64,000 nt of DNA from an uncultured beta proteobacterium (GCA_903845935.1 CAIMZI010000129.1:1-64000); one strand, 5' to 3'. Counted from the stretch's first letter, positions 37,584 through 47,643 are shown. Made by a program: numbers and translations. The notes: generated by a model not told the origin, from the letters alone.

Positions 37584-38561
37584 TTACTTCGCGTTGGCTT
37601 TGGTGTCGGTAAAACGGCCGTAGCTTTGCAGGCGTTCATAGCGGCGGTCGACCAGTTCGCGGGGCTTGAGGTCTGCCAGCTGGCGGTAGCCGTCGGCTAG
37701 GGCACGCTTGAGAAAAGCAGCGGCCTGCTTGGTGTCGCGGTGTGCGCCACCGACAGGCTCGTTGACGATCTTGTCAATCAGGCCCAGTGCCTTGAGCCGG
37801 TGCGCGGTGATGCCCAGGGCATCGGCAGCGTCCTGCGCCCGTTCCGAGGTCTTCCACAGGATAGAGGCGCAACCTTCGGGGCTGATCACCGAGTAAATAG
37901 CATATTGCAGCATGATCAACTGGTCGGCCACCGAAATCGCCAGCGCGCCGCCTGAACCGCCCTCGCCGATGATGGTAGTGATGATGGGCACCTCCAACTG
38001 CGCCATCTCGAAAATATTGCGGCCAATGGCCTCGGACTGGCCCCGCTCCTCGGCGTCAATGCCGGGATAGGCACCCGGGGTGTCGACGAAGGTAAACACC
38101 GGCAGCTTGAATTTTTCGGCCAGCTTCATCAGGCGCAGTGCCTTGCGATAGCCCTCGGGCTTGCACATGCCAAAGTTGCGTAAGCCCCGCTCCTTGGTGT
38201 CGCGGCCCTTTTGCTGACCAATCACCATGCAGGGTGTGCCGTTAAAGCGAGCCAGGCCACCGACAATGCTCAGGTCATCGGCAAAGTGGCGGTCGCCATG
38301 CAGCTCCACAAAGTGGGTGAAAATTTCGGCCACATAATCCAGCGTGTAAGGGCGCTCGGCATGGCGCGCGATCTTGGTGATCTGCCAGGGCGTCAGATCG
38401 CTGTAAATGTCCTTGGTGAGTTGCTGGCTTTTCTTCGCCAGTTGCTCAATCTCGCTGGAGATGTCCACCGCAGATTCGTTCTGCACGTAGCGCAATTCTT
38501 CGATTTTGGTTTCCAGGTCGGCAATCGGTTGCTCGAAATCCAAAAATGTTTTTTTGGCCAA
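37584..38561 (-). CDS. accA: Acetyl-CoA carboxylase carboxyltransferase subunit alpha
   Basis: AccA with AccD transfers the carboxyl group from biotin to acetyl-CoA to make malonyl-CoA for fatty acid synthesis. The 325 residues match the family throughout (FLDFEQPI, then [60 protein letters not shown]). Translation starts at a TTG codon (38561), with an AAGGAG Shine-Dalgarno seven bases upstream; no ATG stands near. Three tandem tetraloop hairpins and a U-tract precede it, which suggests control of expression. Confidence 0.96.
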   Translation of the reverse strand: MAKKTFLDFEQPIADLETKIEELRYVQNESAVDISSEIEQLAKKSQQLTKDIYSDLTPWQITKIARHAERPYTLDYVAEIFTHFVELHGDRHFADDLSIVGGLARFNGTPCMVIGQQKGRDTKERGLRNFGMCKPEGYRKALRLMKLAEKFKLPVFTFVDTPGAYPGIDAEERGQSEAIGRNIFEMAQLEVPIITTIIGEGGSGGALAISVADQLIMLQYAIYSVISPEGCASILWKTSERAQDAADALGITAHRLKALGLIDKIVNEPVGGAHRDTKQAAAFLKRALADGYRQLADLKPRELVDRRYERLQSYGRFTDTKANAK

Positions 38562-38574
38562 TGCAATTCTCCTT

Positions 38575-38635
38575 AAAAAGAAACGCTGCCTCCGTCAGGA
38601 GGCCGTTCTGTTGAACGGCGCCTGCCAAAGCAGGC
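38575..38635 (-). terminator. Three tandem tetraloop hairpins with U-tract between alkA-like gene and accA
   Basis: On the minus strand, in order: GCCTGC-TTTG-GCAGGC, GCCGTTC-AACA-GAACGGC, GCCTCC-TGAC-GGAGGC, then TTTCTTTTT, directly before the accA ribosome-binding site. The last stem with its U-tract can act as a terminator or attenuator; the first two abut it with almost no spacing. Confidence 0.7.
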
Positions 38636-38642
38636 CGCTCGG

Positions 38643-39296
38643 TTAATACGCGACCGGAACAGGGTCCAAAGACCGCCAAATATACCAAGTTGCCACGCTG
38701 CAGTAGGGTGCCCAAGCGGCTGCCACCTCACGCGCATCGCTGCGACTCACCACATCACCGGAAAAATAGCTCTGACTGATGCCCTTAATCAGACCCGCAT
38801 CATCCAGCGGCAGCACATTGGGCCGCAACATGTGGAAGATTAGGAACATCTCGGCGGTCCAACGGCCAATGCCGCGAATCGCCACCAGCTCTTCGATGAT
38901 GGCATCATCGGGCATGCTAGCCCAGTCCTTGACATGCAGGGCGCCATTGTCAAAGTGCAACGCCAGGTCGACCAGATACTCCACCTTGCGCACGCTCAAG
39001 CCCGCGGCCCGCATGTCGTCCACCTTTAGGCGCAGCACATGGGACGGGCTCATTTCACGCGGCAGCAGGGCAAACCGGTCCCATACCTTTTGCGCGGATG
39101 CCACAGCAATTTGCTGGCCCACAATGCTGCGCGCCAGGGTGACGAAGGCGTCGCCCCGGGTTTGCAGACGGGCATCGGCAAATTGGGGGATCAGCTTGCG
39201 CATCACCCGGTCTTTTTTGATCAGGTATTTGCAAGCGTCTTCCCAATAGCTTGGTGTGACCGGGCTGGGCTCGGTCGCTTTCGCCACCAGCATCAT
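38643..39296 (-). CDS. DNA-3-methyladenine glycosylase II (AlkA/HhH-GPD type)
   Basis: The 217-residue protein (ATG at 39296, or the next codon) is a helix-hairpin-helix base-excision glycosylase. The HhH-GPD region reads [20 protein letters not shown] followed by LPLDDAG, which supplies the catalytic aspartate. [17 protein letters not shown] is the conserved helix before it. No iron-sulfur cysteine cluster is present, so it is an AlkA/Mag1-type enzyme for alkylated purines rather than an Nth-type one. Its start overlaps the cysS stop by four bases, so the two are translationally coupled. Confidence 0.9.
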   Translation of the reverse strand: MMLVAKATEPSPVTPSYWEDACKYLIKKDRVMRKLIPQFADARLQTRGDAFVTLARSIVGQQIAVASAQKVWDRFALLPREMSPSHVLRLKVDDMRAAGLSVRKVEYLVDLALHFDNGALHVKDWASMPDDAIIEELVAIRGIGRWTAEMFLIFHMLRPNVLPLDDAGLIKGISQSYFSGDVVSRSDAREVAAAWAPYCSVATWYIWRSLDPVPVAY

Positions 39297-40687
39297 TGCG
39301 CGACTTCCCAGCTCGTGCCTGCGGGGGAATCCTTGAGCACAATGCCCTGTCCCAGCAGTTCCCGGCGCACGGCGTCGGCGCGAGCAAAGTCCTTGGCCGC
39401 CTTGGCCGCTGCGCGCTCGGCAATCAGCTCTGCAATACGCTCTTCCGATACACCCGCTCCGGCCTGAAGATAGCTTGTAGGCTCCTGCTGCAACAGGCCC
39501 AGGCAATCCCCCAGACCCTTGAGCAGCACGGCGAGCTCCACCGATTTGCTGCGATTGAGCTCGGAGGCCAGATCAAACAGCACGGCAATCGCTTCGGGCG
39601 TGCCAAAGTCTTCGTCCATGGCGGCCTTGAAGCGCAGCGCATAGGCATTGGACCAGTCCACCGCAGCGCTCGCCTGTCCGGGTATCAGGGCCAGCGCGGT
39701 GTACAGGCGCTTGAGGCCACTGCGGGCATCGTCCAGATGGGCATCGCTGTAATTGAGGGCGCTGCGGTAGTGGGTGCGCAGCAAAAAGAAACGCACGGTT
39801 TCGGCCTCGTATTGGGCCAGCACCTCGCGGATGGTGAAGAAGTTGCCCAGACTCTTGGACATCTTCTCGTTGTCCACGCGCACAAAACCGTTGTGCACCC
39901 AGAAGCGTGCCAGCGGCTTGCCGGAGGCTCCTTCGCTCTGGGCGATTTCATTTTCATGGTGCGGGAACTGCAGGTCGGCTCCGCCGCCATGGATGTCAAA
40001 GCTTTCGCCCAAGGTGGCGCAACTCATGGCCGAGCACTCGATATGCCAGCCCGGTCGCCCCAAGCCAAATGGATGGCCCAGAGCTGCAGAGTCCCACTTG
40101 GCATCAATCGGCTCGGTCGGCTTGGCGGCCTTCCAGAGCACAAAGTCCAGCGGGTCTTGCTTGCCGTCCTGCACCGCCACGCGCTCGCCAGCGCGCAACT
40201 CGTCTAGCGATTTGCCGGACAACTTGCCGTAGCCGGGAAACTTGCGCACCGAGTAGTTGACGTCGCCGGAACTGGACTGGTAGGCCAGGCCCTTGGCCTG
40301 TAATTGGGCGATCAGGTCCAGCATCTGCGGCACGAATTCGGTGGCGCGCGGCTCAATGCTGGGGCGCTCAATGCCCAGGGCATCGATGTCCTGGTGCATG
40401 GCGACCACCATCTCGTCTGTCAGGGCCCGGATGGTGATGCCACGGTCCAGCGCGCGTTGGATGATCTTGTCGTCAATGTCGGTGATGTTGCGCACATAGC
40501 TGACGCGATAGCCGCTGCTTTTGAGCCAGCGTTGCACCACGTCGAAGGCCATCATCATGCGCGCATGGCCTATGTGGCAAAGGTCGTAAATCGTCATGCC
40601 GCAGACATACATGCGGACATGGCCAGGCTCCAAGGGCGCAAAAGGCTCCAGGGCACGGCTTAAGGTGTTGTAAATGCGCAAACTCAT
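39293..40687 (-). CDS. cysS: Cysteinyl-tRNA synthetase
   Basis: This class I synthetase of 464 residues has the HIGH-type motif [15 protein letters not shown] and the KMSKS loop [10 protein letters not shown]. Zinc-binding residues are found in YVCGMTIYD, in ECSAM and in HHENE. The DALR-type anticodon region and a small C-terminal domain follow ([20 protein letters not shown]). The start at 40687 ([11 protein letters not shown]) is family-typical. It heads a minus-strand unit with the glycosylase gene, and is divergent from the TPR gene. Confidence 0.97.
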   Translation of the reverse strand: MSLRIYNTLSRALEPFAPLEPGHVRMYVCGMTIYDLCHIGHARMMMAFDVVQRWLKSSGYRVSYVRNITDIDDKIIQRALDRGITIRALTDEMVVAMHQDIDALGIERPSIEPRATEFVPQMLDLIAQLQAKGLAYQSSSGDVNYSVRKFPGYGKLSGKSLDELRAGERVAVQDGKQDPLDFVLWKAAKPTEPIDAKWDSAALGHPFGLGRPGWHIECSAMSCATLGESFDIHGGGADLQFPHHENEIAQSEGASGKPLARFWVHNGFVRVDNEKMSKSLGNFFTIREVLAQYEAETVRFFLLRTHYRSALNYSDAHLDDARSGLKRLYTALALIPGQASAAVDWSNAYALRFKAAMDEDFGTPEAIAVLFDLASELNRSKSVELAVLLKGLGDCLGLLQQEPTSYLQAGAGVSEERIAELIAERAAAKAAKDFARADAVRRELLGQGIVLKDSPAGTSWEVAQ

Positions 40688-40881
40688 GGGAATGAAAAAT
40701 CGGGGCTAAAACCTTGGGGCACTGCAGGTGTCGTTCACTGCGGATGGTTGGGGACAGAAAGCATGTGTGCCTCAGAGCACTTTTCTGGATGTGCTCAGAT
40801 ACAATCCCCATCAGTATAAGGCGCCGCTGTAACAAGAACCTGATGCAAGGGGCAAGCGGCGTCATCAGCACAAGAGGTTGT

Positions 40882-42012
40882 ATGAAACACGCAAGAGTCC
40901 TGGTATTTTCTTCCCTGCGCGTCATTGCCGTCCTGGTTGGCATGGCCTGCATGCCGGCGCATGCGGACGATTACTCTGATGTCAGCCAGTTGGTGCGCGT
41001 TGGCAAGCTGCCTGAAGCCTTGAGCCGCGCGGACAAGTTTCTGGCTACTCAGCCCAAGGATCCGCAAATGCGTTTCATCAAGGGTGTGATCCAGCGCGAC
41101 AGCGGCAAAACGGCAGAAGCCATTGCCACCTTTACCAAACTGACCGAAGACTACCCCGAGCTGCCCGAGCCCTATAACAACCTGGCGGTGATGTATGCCG
41201 GCCAGAGCCAGTTCGACAAGGCCCGCGCAGCCCTGGAAATGGCGATTCGCACCAATCCGAGTTACGCCACGGCGCATGAAAACCTGGGCGACATTTACGC
41301 CAAACTGGCAAGCCAGGCCTATAACAAGGCCTTGCAACTGGACAGCAACAACCAGGCAGTGGTGCCCAAACTGGCGCTGATCCGCGAGATTTTCAGCAGC
41401 AATACGGCAAAGACCCAACGTCCGGTGACAGCGCCGACTAACCCACCTGCCAGCGCAGCACCCGCGCTAGCGGCCAAGCCAGCAGCACCGGTGCCGACAC
41501 CACCCGTTGCAGTTGCGGCTCTTACTCCGCCCAAACCTGCTGCAGCCACTGCGCCGGTTACAGCTGTTCCACCGCCCAAGCCCGCTTTAGTCCCGGCGCC
41601 GACTGCGCCAGTGGTGGCACCAACTCCTGCAGCCGCCAGCAAAGCGGCACCAACGCCTAGCGTGGATAGCCCTGCTGCGAAGGAAGTGGAGGCCGCAGTC
41701 GCCAAGTGGGCCAGCGTATGGTCCGCGCGCGATGTCAATGCCTATTTGGCCTCCTACGGCAAGGACTTCGAACCGGCTGGCGCCATGAGCCGCAAGACCT
41801 GGGAAGCAGAACGTCAGCAGCGCATCAGCGGAAAATCCAGCATCAGCGTCAAAATTGACAAACTCAGCGTGAGCGTCAACGGCAACCATGCAAGCGCCAA
41901 ATTCCGCCAGGACTACAAGGCCGGCGGACTGGCGGTTTCCAGCCCCAAGACGCTGGATTTTGCCAAGGTCGGAGAACGTTGGCTGATCGTCAAAGAAACC
42001 GTGGGCAACTGA
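40882..42012 (+). CDS. Exported TPR protein with C-terminal NTF2-like domain
   Basis: From the ATG at 40882 (AGAGG Shine-Dalgarno) the product has 376 residues: a signal peptide ending AHA before DDYSD, tetratricopeptide repeats at about 25-160 (LPEPYNNLAVMYAGQSQFDKARAALE in part), a 100-residue linker of A/P/V repeats (about 175-275), and a C-terminal domain (about 280-376; VAKWASVWSARDVNAYLASYG) of the SnoaL/NTF2-like type. The latter occurs on L,D-transpeptidases, and the next gene is one. It probably acts in the periplasm with that enzyme (inference). The 56 upstream codons of the frame are not family-like. Confidence 0.82.
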   Translation: MKHARVLVFSSLRVIAVLVGMACMPAHADDYSDVSQLVRVGKLPEALSRADKFLATQPKDPQMRFIKGVIQRDSGKTAEAIATFTKLTEDYPELPEPYNNLAVMYAGQSQFDKARAALEMAIRTNPSYATAHENLGDIYAKLASQAYNKALQLDSNNQAVVPKLALIREIFSSNTAKTQRPVTAPTNPPASAAPALAAKPAAPVPTPPVAVAALTPPKPAAATAPVTAVPPPKPALVPAPTAPVVAPTPAAASKAAPTPSVDSPAAKEVEAAVAKWASVWSARDVNAYLASYGKDFEPAGAMSRKTWEAERQQRISGKSSISVKIDKLSVSVNGNHASAKFRQDYKAGGLAVSSPKTLDFAKVGERWLIVKETVGN

Positions 42013-42061
42013 AGGTGAGCATTCTGACTGCCTTATGGCCGCCAAGGCGGCATTAACTCCT

Positions 42062-43315
42062 ATGGCCTACCGAAGTTGTCGGGCGCGGGACACCGCCGCG
42101 TGGGCGCTGTTGGTGTTTATCTTTGTTGTGCATGCGCCAGCCAAGGCGCGGCAGGCGGTGGTCAAACCCAAGGCGCCAACTGCCACAGTGACTCAACCCT
42201 CTCCCGAAGACGGACTGGTCGAGGCCGGCTTGTTGCAGGTCTATCAGCTGATGGGAAGCGGGCGCGGGCGCGAGGCGCTCGAGCGGGTCGAAAAAATCGT
42301 GCGCGAGCATCCCAACTTCCAACTGGCTCAGCTGGTGTATGGCGACTTGTTGAGTGCACGCATGCGTCCCGTCAAAACGCTGGGCGACGTGTCTGCGGAC
42401 ATGGCGGTGACCGGTGCCGGGCCGCTCGGTGAGTTGCGCGAGGAGTCGCAAAAGCGCTTCAAGGCGGGGCTGAATCGGCCACGCCCCGGAACTGTTCCAT
42501 CGCAGTTCCTGGAAATTTCGCAAAAGACCCGGCATGCCATCGCGGTGGATGCCTCGCGCTCACGCCTGTACTTGTTTGAGAACCGGCCCACCGGCCTGAC
42601 CCTGGTGGCGGACTACTACACTTCGGTGGGCAAGGCGGGTATTTCCAAGATGGTACAGGGCGATCAGCGCACCCCCTTGGGCGTGTACTACATCACCAGT
42701 CACCTGGACGCCAAATCGCTCAAGGACTTCTATGGCTCGGGTGCCCTGCCTCTCAGCTACCCCAATATGCTGGACGCCAAGCGCGGAAAGACCGGCGGCG
42801 GCATCTGGCTGCACGGTACACCTCCGAGCCAGTTTTCGCGCGCCCCGCTGTCGACCGACGGCTGCCTGGTGATGTCCAACCCGGACCTGGATCACATCAT
42901 TCACACCGTGGAAATCGGCAGCACGCCGGTGGTGATTGCACCGCAGCTGCACTGGGTCGATGCGGGTAGCGTGAAGGCCGAGGGCCAGCCCTTCCAAGAC
43001 GCGCTACAGGCCTGGCGCAACGCGAAGGAAGCGGGCAACCTGGACCGAACCCTGGCTTTTTACACGCCCGACTTCAATAGCTACGGTAAAACGCTGGAAC
43101 AATGGACTTCGGTGCTCAAGGCAGAACTCGGCAATGCTCAGAGCCGCAACATTGAGATCAAGGACTTGTCCTTTCTGCGCTGGACCGACAGCGCCGACAC
43201 CATGGTGGTGACTTTCGGCGAAGTCCTTCTGGGCAAGCGCACAGGCTGGACCAAGCGACAATACTGGACTCGGCAAAGTGGACAGTGGAAAATATTTTTT
43301 GAAGGAATTATCTAA
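42062..43315 (+). CDS. L,D-transpeptidase (YkuD) with C-terminal NTF2-like domain
   Basis: The product has about 417 residues from the ATG at 42062, which gives a clean signal sequence (AAWALLVFIFVVHAPAKA); an ATG at 42035 is possible. The YkuD domain (about 160-300) has the catalytic motif: HGTPPSQFSR followed by STDGCLVMSN, with the cysteine nucleophile in DGC. Such enzymes make 3-3 peptidoglycan crosslinks or attach proteins. The C-terminal 95 residues (ALQAWRNAKEAGNLDRTLAFYTPDF, in part) are an NTF2-like domain of the same kind as the upstream gene. Its TAA overlaps the next ATG by one base. Confidence 0.9.
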   Translation: MAYRSCRARDTAAWALLVFIFVVHAPAKARQAVVKPKAPTATVTQPSPEDGLVEAGLLQVYQLMGSGRGREALERVEKIVREHPNFQLAQLVYGDLLSARMRPVKTLGDVSADMAVTGAGPLGELREESQKRFKAGLNRPRPGTVPSQFLEISQKTRHAIAVDASRSRLYLFENRPTGLTLVADYYTSVGKAGISKMVQGDQRTPLGVYYITSHLDAKSLKDFYGSGALPLSYPNMLDAKRGKTGGGIWLHGTPPSQFSRAPLSTDGCLVMSNPDLDHIIHTVEIGSTPVVIAPQLHWVDAGSVKAEGQPFQDALQAWRNAKEAGNLDRTLAFYTPDFNSYGKTLEQWTSVLKAELGNAQSRNIEIKDLSFLRWTDSADTMVVTFGEVLLGKRTGWTKRQYWTRQSGQWKIFFEGII

Positions 43316-43881
43316 TGACGATGACGTGTATCAGCCGCCGCGTGCTGCTTGGGTTGACCACTGCCCTGCTGCTTAACACTGCAGCGCTCGCAGGATCAGC
43401 CCCGCAGGTGAAGTTTCAGACTAGCCTGGGAGACTTCACCGTCGAGGTTTATCCAGACAAGGCACCCAAGACCGTGGAAAACTTCCTCCAATATGTGAAG
43501 GACAAGTTTTACAACGGCACCATCTTCCATCGCGTCATTGGCAACTTCATGGTGCAAGGTGGCGGCTTCACGCCCGACATGAATCAGAAAGCCACGCGCG
43601 AACCGATCCCGCTAGAAGCCAAAAGCGGCCTCAAGAATGACCGGGGCACCATTGCCATGGCACGTACCAGCAACCCCAATTCGGCTACGGCGCAGTTCTT
43701 TGTCAATGTGGTGGACAATAATGGCCTGAACGCCCCCTCACCGGACGGCAATGGCTACGCCGTATTCGGCAAGGTCGTTGCGGGCATGGACACCATAGAC
43801 AAAATCCGTGCCGTGCCCACCGGCAGACAGGACGTTCCCAACACCCCGATTCTTATCAACTCCGCCACCTTGGTGAAATAA
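43315..43881 (+). CDS. ppiA: Periplasmic cyclophilin-type peptidyl-prolyl isomerase
   Basis: The 188-residue precursor has a signal peptide (LLGLTTALLLNTAALAGSA) and one cyclophilin domain. Key residues are present: FHRVIGNFMVQGGGF (with the catalytic arginine), MARTSNPNSATAQFFVNV, and [13 protein letters not shown]. It catalyses proline isomerisation during folding in the periplasm. It is translationally coupled to the L,D-transpeptidase and followed three bases later by the cytoplasmic paralogue. Confidence 0.94.
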   Translation: MTMTCISRRVLLGLTTALLLNTAALAGSAPQVKFQTSLGDFTVEVYPDKAPKTVENFLQYVKDKFYNGTIFHRVIGNFMVQGGGFTPDMNQKATREPIPLEAKSGLKNDRGTIAMARTSNPNSATAQFFVNVVDNNGLNAPSPDGNGYAVFGKVVAGMDTIDKIRAVPTGRQDVPNTPILINSATLVK

Positions 43882-43884
43882 ATT

Positions 43885-44391
43885 ATGAGCAAGCCACAAG
43901 TAGAACTCCACGTCACCGGTTACGGCGTCATCACCCTGGAACTCGACCAGGAAAAGGCTCCCAAGTCGGTAGCCAATTATCTGGCCTATGTGGCCAAGGG
44001 CCATTACAACAACACGGTCTTTCATCGCGTGATTCCCGGCTTCATGGTCCAGGGCGGTGGCATGGAGCCCGGCATGAAGCAAAAGGACTGCGAGGCACCG
44101 ATTGAAAACGAAGCCAACAATGGCCTGAAGAACGCCAATTACACGGTCGCCATGGCGCGCACCGGTGACCCGCACTCGGCCACCGCCCAGTTCTTTATCA
44201 ACGTGGCCGACAATGGCTTTCTGAACCACAGCTCGCCCACGGCCCAGGGCTGGGGCTACGCGGTGTTTGGCAAGGTTGTAGGCGGCGCCGATGTGGTCGA
44301 CAAGATCAGGGCCGTAAAGACCGCGCGCAAGGGCTATCACGACGATGTGCCGGTGGAAGACGTGGTCATCGAAAAAGCCGTCGCGCTCTAA
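43885..44391 (+). CDS. ppiB: Cytoplasmic cyclophilin-type peptidyl-prolyl isomerase
   Basis: The 168-residue protein lacks a signal peptide and matches Ppi[38 protein letters not shown], and [20 protein letters not shown]. It assists folding of cytosolic proteins. It is a tandem paralogue of the preceding gene and lies 17 bases before lpxH; ppiB-lpxH adjacency is common in proteobacteria. Confidence 0.96.
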   Translation: MSKPQVELHVTGYGVITLELDQEKAPKSVANYLAYVAKGHYNNTVFHRVIPGFMVQGGGMEPGMKQKDCEAPIENEANNGLKNANYTVAMARTGDPHSATAQFFINVADNGFLNHSSPTAQGWGYAVFGKVVGGADVVDKIRAVKTARKGYHDDVPVEDVVIEKAVAL

Positions 44392-44408
44392 AGCTGACGG
44401 AACGCGGG

Positions 44409-45191
44409 ATGGAATTGCTGGCACCATCCCGCTGGAAACGGATCGATTTCATTTCCGACATCCATCTGGATGAAGGTGACCCGGCCACGTTTTCGGGCTG
44501 GAAGAACTACCTGCAGTCCACGACAGCCGACGCCCTTTTCATCCTGGGCGATTTGTTCGAGGTATGGGTAGGCGATGATGTTCTGGGCGCAGGCAGTGCC
44601 TTTCAGACCGAGTGCGTCAGCGTGTTGCGCCAGGCTGCTCAGAGACTGGACCTGCACATCATGTGCGGAAACCGCGACTTCCTGATGGGAGCAGCGCTGA
44701 TGCAGGCCTGCCAGGCCACCGCATTGGCAGACCCCAGCGTGCTGACGTTTGCCGGACATCGCATTCTTTTGACCCATGGTGACGCCCTGTGCACAGCAGA
44801 TACCGACTACCAGGCTTTCCGGCAGACGGTGCGCAGTGCCTCTTGGCAAGCCGACTTTCTCTCCAAACCCTTGGCCGAGCGGCAGGCCATTGCTCGCTCC
44901 ATCCGCAGCCAAAGCGAATCGCGCAAGCAGACCGGCGCCCCCTATGCTGATGTGGACCCCGTGGCAGCAAGCGCCCTGCTGGCGGAGGCTGACGCATCCG
45001 TGATGCTGCATGGTCACACCCATCAACCGGGCGACCATGCCTTGGCAGACGGCCGACGTCGGCTGGTCTTAAGCGACTGGTGCCTGGGTACGGAGCCGCC
45101 CCGTGCCGACCGGCTCCAGTTGTGCGCCGCGGGCGTGCTCACTTTTTTGCGCATGAACATTGCTTCAACAAGTCACTCAATGCCGCCATAA
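44409..45191 (+). CDS. lpxH: UDP-2,3-diacylglucosamine diphosphatase
   Basis: LpxH hydrolyses UDP-2,3-diacylglucosamine to lipid X in lipid A synthesis. The calcineurin-like metallophosphoesterase motifs are in order: FISDIHLDE, ILGDLFEVWVGDD, CGNRDFLMG, LTHGDALC and HGHTHQPGDH. The 260 residues fit the family. It closes the plus-strand unit that starts with the TPR gene; a 119-base gap separates it from the HD-GYP gene. Confidence 0.96.
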   Translation: MELLAPSRWKRIDFISDIHLDEGDPATFSGWKNYLQSTTADALFILGDLFEVWVGDDVLGAGSAFQTECVSVLRQAAQRLDLHIMCGNRDFLMGAALMQACQATALADPSVLTFAGHRILLTHGDALCTADTDYQAFRQTVRSASWQADFLSKPLAERQAIARSIRSQSESRKQTGAPYADVDPVAASALLAEADASVMLHGHTHQPGDHALADGRRRLVLSDWCLGTEPPRADRLQLCAAGVLTFLRMNIASTSHSMPP

Positions 45192-45310
45192 TCGTGAAAT
45201 GCGGGTGTCGTCGGCAGCTGTTTACGGATGGTTCCTGTTCGATGCCCAACGGGCGCACCGTTCCCACATGGTTTGTTAGCCGGTACCCTCAGGGTTGGAA
45301 TTAGAAAATT

Positions 45311-46948
45311 ATGGAAACAATCAAGGAACTGCTAGACCGCTTTGAGCAGTTGAACGCGGTGGGCGCTGCGCTATCCAAGGAACATCACCTGCCACGGCTG
45401 TTGGAGCAAATTCTGGTTGCTGCGCAGGATCTGACCTCGGCCGACGGCGGCACCGTGTACCTGCTCGACGACCTCCAACACGCGCTCACCTTCGAGATCA
45501 TGCGCACCAATTCCATGGGCATTGCTATGGGCGGCACCACTGGCAAGGCCATCAACTTCCCGCCCCTGTCGCTGACCAAGCCCGATGGCCAACCCAATAA
45601 CGCGCTGGTGGCCACCTATACCGCCCTCAATGACAAGACGGTGACGGTGGCCGATGCCTACTTCGAGCAGGGTTTCGACTTTTCCGGCACGCGCGAATTT
45701 GACAAGGCCACCGGCTACCGCTCGCAATCCTTCCTGACGGTGCCGCTCAAGAACCATGAGAACTTCATCATCGGTGTGCTGCAGCTGATCAACGCCAAGG
45801 ACCCCAAGACCGGAAAAACCATTCCCTTCAGTATGACCAACCAGCGGCTGGCCGAGTCACTGGCCTCGCAGGCCTCGGTGGCTTTAAGCAACCGCCGCTT
45901 GGTCGAGCAACTGACGCATTTGTTTGAATCCCTGGTGAACCTGATCAACGCCGCCATTGACGAAAAATCACCCTACACCTCCGGCCATTGCCAGCGCGTT
46001 CCGGAGATGACCATGATCCTGGCGGAAGCGACCGAAGCCATGGACAGCGGCCCCTACGCCAACTTTCGGATGACCGACCAGGACCGCTACGAGTTGCGCC
46101 TGGCCGGCTTGCTGCATGACTGCGGCAAGATCGTGACGCCGGTGCATGTGGTGGACAAGGCCACCAAGCTGCAAACCCTGTTCGACCGCATTGAGCTGGT
46201 GGAAACCCGCATCGAGCTGGCCAAGCGTGATGCCCACATCAAGCTGCTCGAAGCAAAGCTGGCGCTGGCACCCGATGCGCAGGCAGCCGCTCTGGCGGCA
46301 TTAGAAGCGGCCTATCAGAGCGACGTGGCCACGCTGGACGAACAAAAAGCGTTCCTGCGCAGAAGCAATGCCGGCAGCGAATGCATGAGCAGCGATGAGC
46401 AGCAAAGGGTCCGAGACATTGCCGCCTCGCGAACCTGGGTCAATGCGGTAGGCGAACAGGCAGCGCTGCTGAGCGAAAACGAAGTCGAGAATCTGTGCAT
46501 CAGCGCTGGCACCCTGACAGCGGCCGAGCGCGCGATCATCAACAACCACATCGTTGCCACCAACAAAATGCTGGAGCAGTTGCCCTGGCCGCGTCACCTG
46601 CGCAATGTGAGTGAATACGCTGGCGGCCACCACGAACGCATGGACGGCAAGGGCTATCCCAAGGGTCTGAAAAAAGAGCAAATGTCTCTGCAGGCCCGGA
46701 TGATGGGCATTGCCGACATCTTTGAGGCCCTGACCGCCGGCGACCGTCCGTACAAGGGTGCGATGAAGCTATCGCAGGCGCTGCAGATACTCGCCAAGAT
46801 GGCTGCCACCGGACATATCGATCCCGATCTGTTTGAAATTTTCATGGTGAAGAAGGCCTATATGACCTATGCCATGCGCTTCTTAACCGCCGACCAGGTG
46901 GATGAGATCAGCGAGGCGAATATTCTGGAAATGGCGCGTGCTGGCTAA
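45311..46948 (+). CDS. GAF-HD-GYP protein, probable c-di-GMP phosphodiesterase
   Basis: The 545 residues carry an N-terminal GAF sensor (about 10-195) and a C-terminal HD-GYP domain (about 205-530). The HD pair is LLHDCGK (H269-D270), and the GYP part is HHERMDGKGYP (440-450). Between them lies an insert of about 100 residues with a coiled-coil stretch (about 290-400), longer than in typical HD-GYP proteins. These domains hydrolyse c-di-GMP to pGpG or GMP. The next two genes, overlapping and close, are lapG and lapD, whose output depends on c-di-GMP, so local control of the Lap switch is likely (inference). Confidence 0.9.
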   Translation: METIKELLDRFEQLNAVGAALSKEHHLPRLLEQILVAAQDLTSADGGTVYLLDDLQHALTFEIMRTNSMGIAMGGTTGKAINFPPLSLTKPDGQPNNALVATYTALNDKTVTVADAYFEQGFDFSGTREFDKATGYRSQSFLTVPLKNHENFIIGVLQLINAKDPKTGKTIPFSMTNQRLAESLASQASVALSNRRLVEQLTHLFESLVNLINAAIDEKSPYTSGHCQRVPEMTMILAEATEAMDSGPYANFRMTDQDRYELRLAGLLHDCGKIVTPVHVVDKATKLQTLFDRIELVETRIELAKRDAHIKLLEAKLALAPDAQAAALAALEAAYQSDVATLDEQKAFLRRSNAGSECMSSDEQQRVRDIAASRTWVNAVGEQAALLSENEVENLCISAGTLTAAERAIINNHIVATNKMLEQLPWPRHLRNVSEYAGGHHERMDGKGYPKGLKKEQMSLQARMMGIADIFEALTAGDRPYKGAMKLSQALQILAKMAATGHIDPDLFEIFMVKKAYMTYAMRFLTADQVDEISEANILEMARAG

Positions 46949-47612
46949 TGTAGCGCAGCGCTACAGGTCCGGCCTCAAGGTCGGCGCCGCTTGGCTGTGC
47001 GTGGCAGCGCTGGCCCTCGGTTTTGCCGCCACCGATTTCGACCGCATGCAGATGCTGGCCCAGCAGCAGTATGGAGCCGGCGCACTGCAAACGGTGGTGG
47101 CGTGGCGCAAGCTGATCGACGATAGCAGCGCCTTGGCGGAGAACGACAAGCTCAACAAGGTCAACAGTTTCTTCAATCGCCGCATCCTCTACAAGACCGA
47201 TTGGGAGGTGTACAACCAGGAAGACTACTGGGCCACGCCACTGGAATTCATGGGGCATGGAGCAGGTGACTGTGAAGACTTCGTGATCGCCAAGTACATG
47301 ACGCTGCGCATTCTGGGTGTGGCCAACGAGCGCCTGCGTCTGATCTATGTGCGCTACCAGAGCGGCAATACTGCGCCAATTGCGCACATGGTGCTGGGCT
47401 ACTATGCACAAGCCAGCGAAGAGCCGGTGATTCTGGACAATATGGTCAGCAGCATTCGACCGGCTTCCATGCGCCCCGACCTGTCACCGGTCTACAGCTT
47501 CAATAGTGACGGCCTCTGGGTGGGAGGAGCCACGGCCTCCAGCGCAGACCCGACAACCCGGCTGTCGCGCTGGCGCGATGTGCTGGATCGCATGCACAAA
47601 GACGGCCTCTAA
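46938..47612 (+). CDS. lapG: Periplasmic transglutaminase-like cysteine protease LapG
   Basis: LapG cleaves the N-terminal retention module of LapA-type adhesins and releases them from the surface. The core has the family triad: cysteine in GAGDCEDF with the flanking D and E that bind calcium in known LapG, histidine in AHMVLGYY, and aspartate in ILDNMV. A hydrophobic N-terminal segment (AAWLCVAALALGFAA) exports it. Translation may start at GTG 46938 (224 residues, GGA upstream, overlapping the HD-GYP stop) or at ATG 46902. lapD follows after 31 bases. Confidence 0.9.
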   Translation: MLANVAQRYRSGLKVGAAWLCVAALALGFAATDFDRMQMLAQQQYGAGALQTVVAWRKLIDDSSALAENDKLNKVNSFFNRRILYKTDWEVYNQEDYWATPLEFMGHGAGDCEDFVIAKYMTLRILGVANERLRLIYVRYQSGNTAPIAHMVLGYYAQASEEPVILDNMVSSIRPASMRPDLSPVYSFNSDGLWVGGATASSADPTTRLSRWRDVLDRMHKDGL

Positions 47613-47643
47613 GCCTTTGCTTCAACCCTTTAGCGAGATCACC

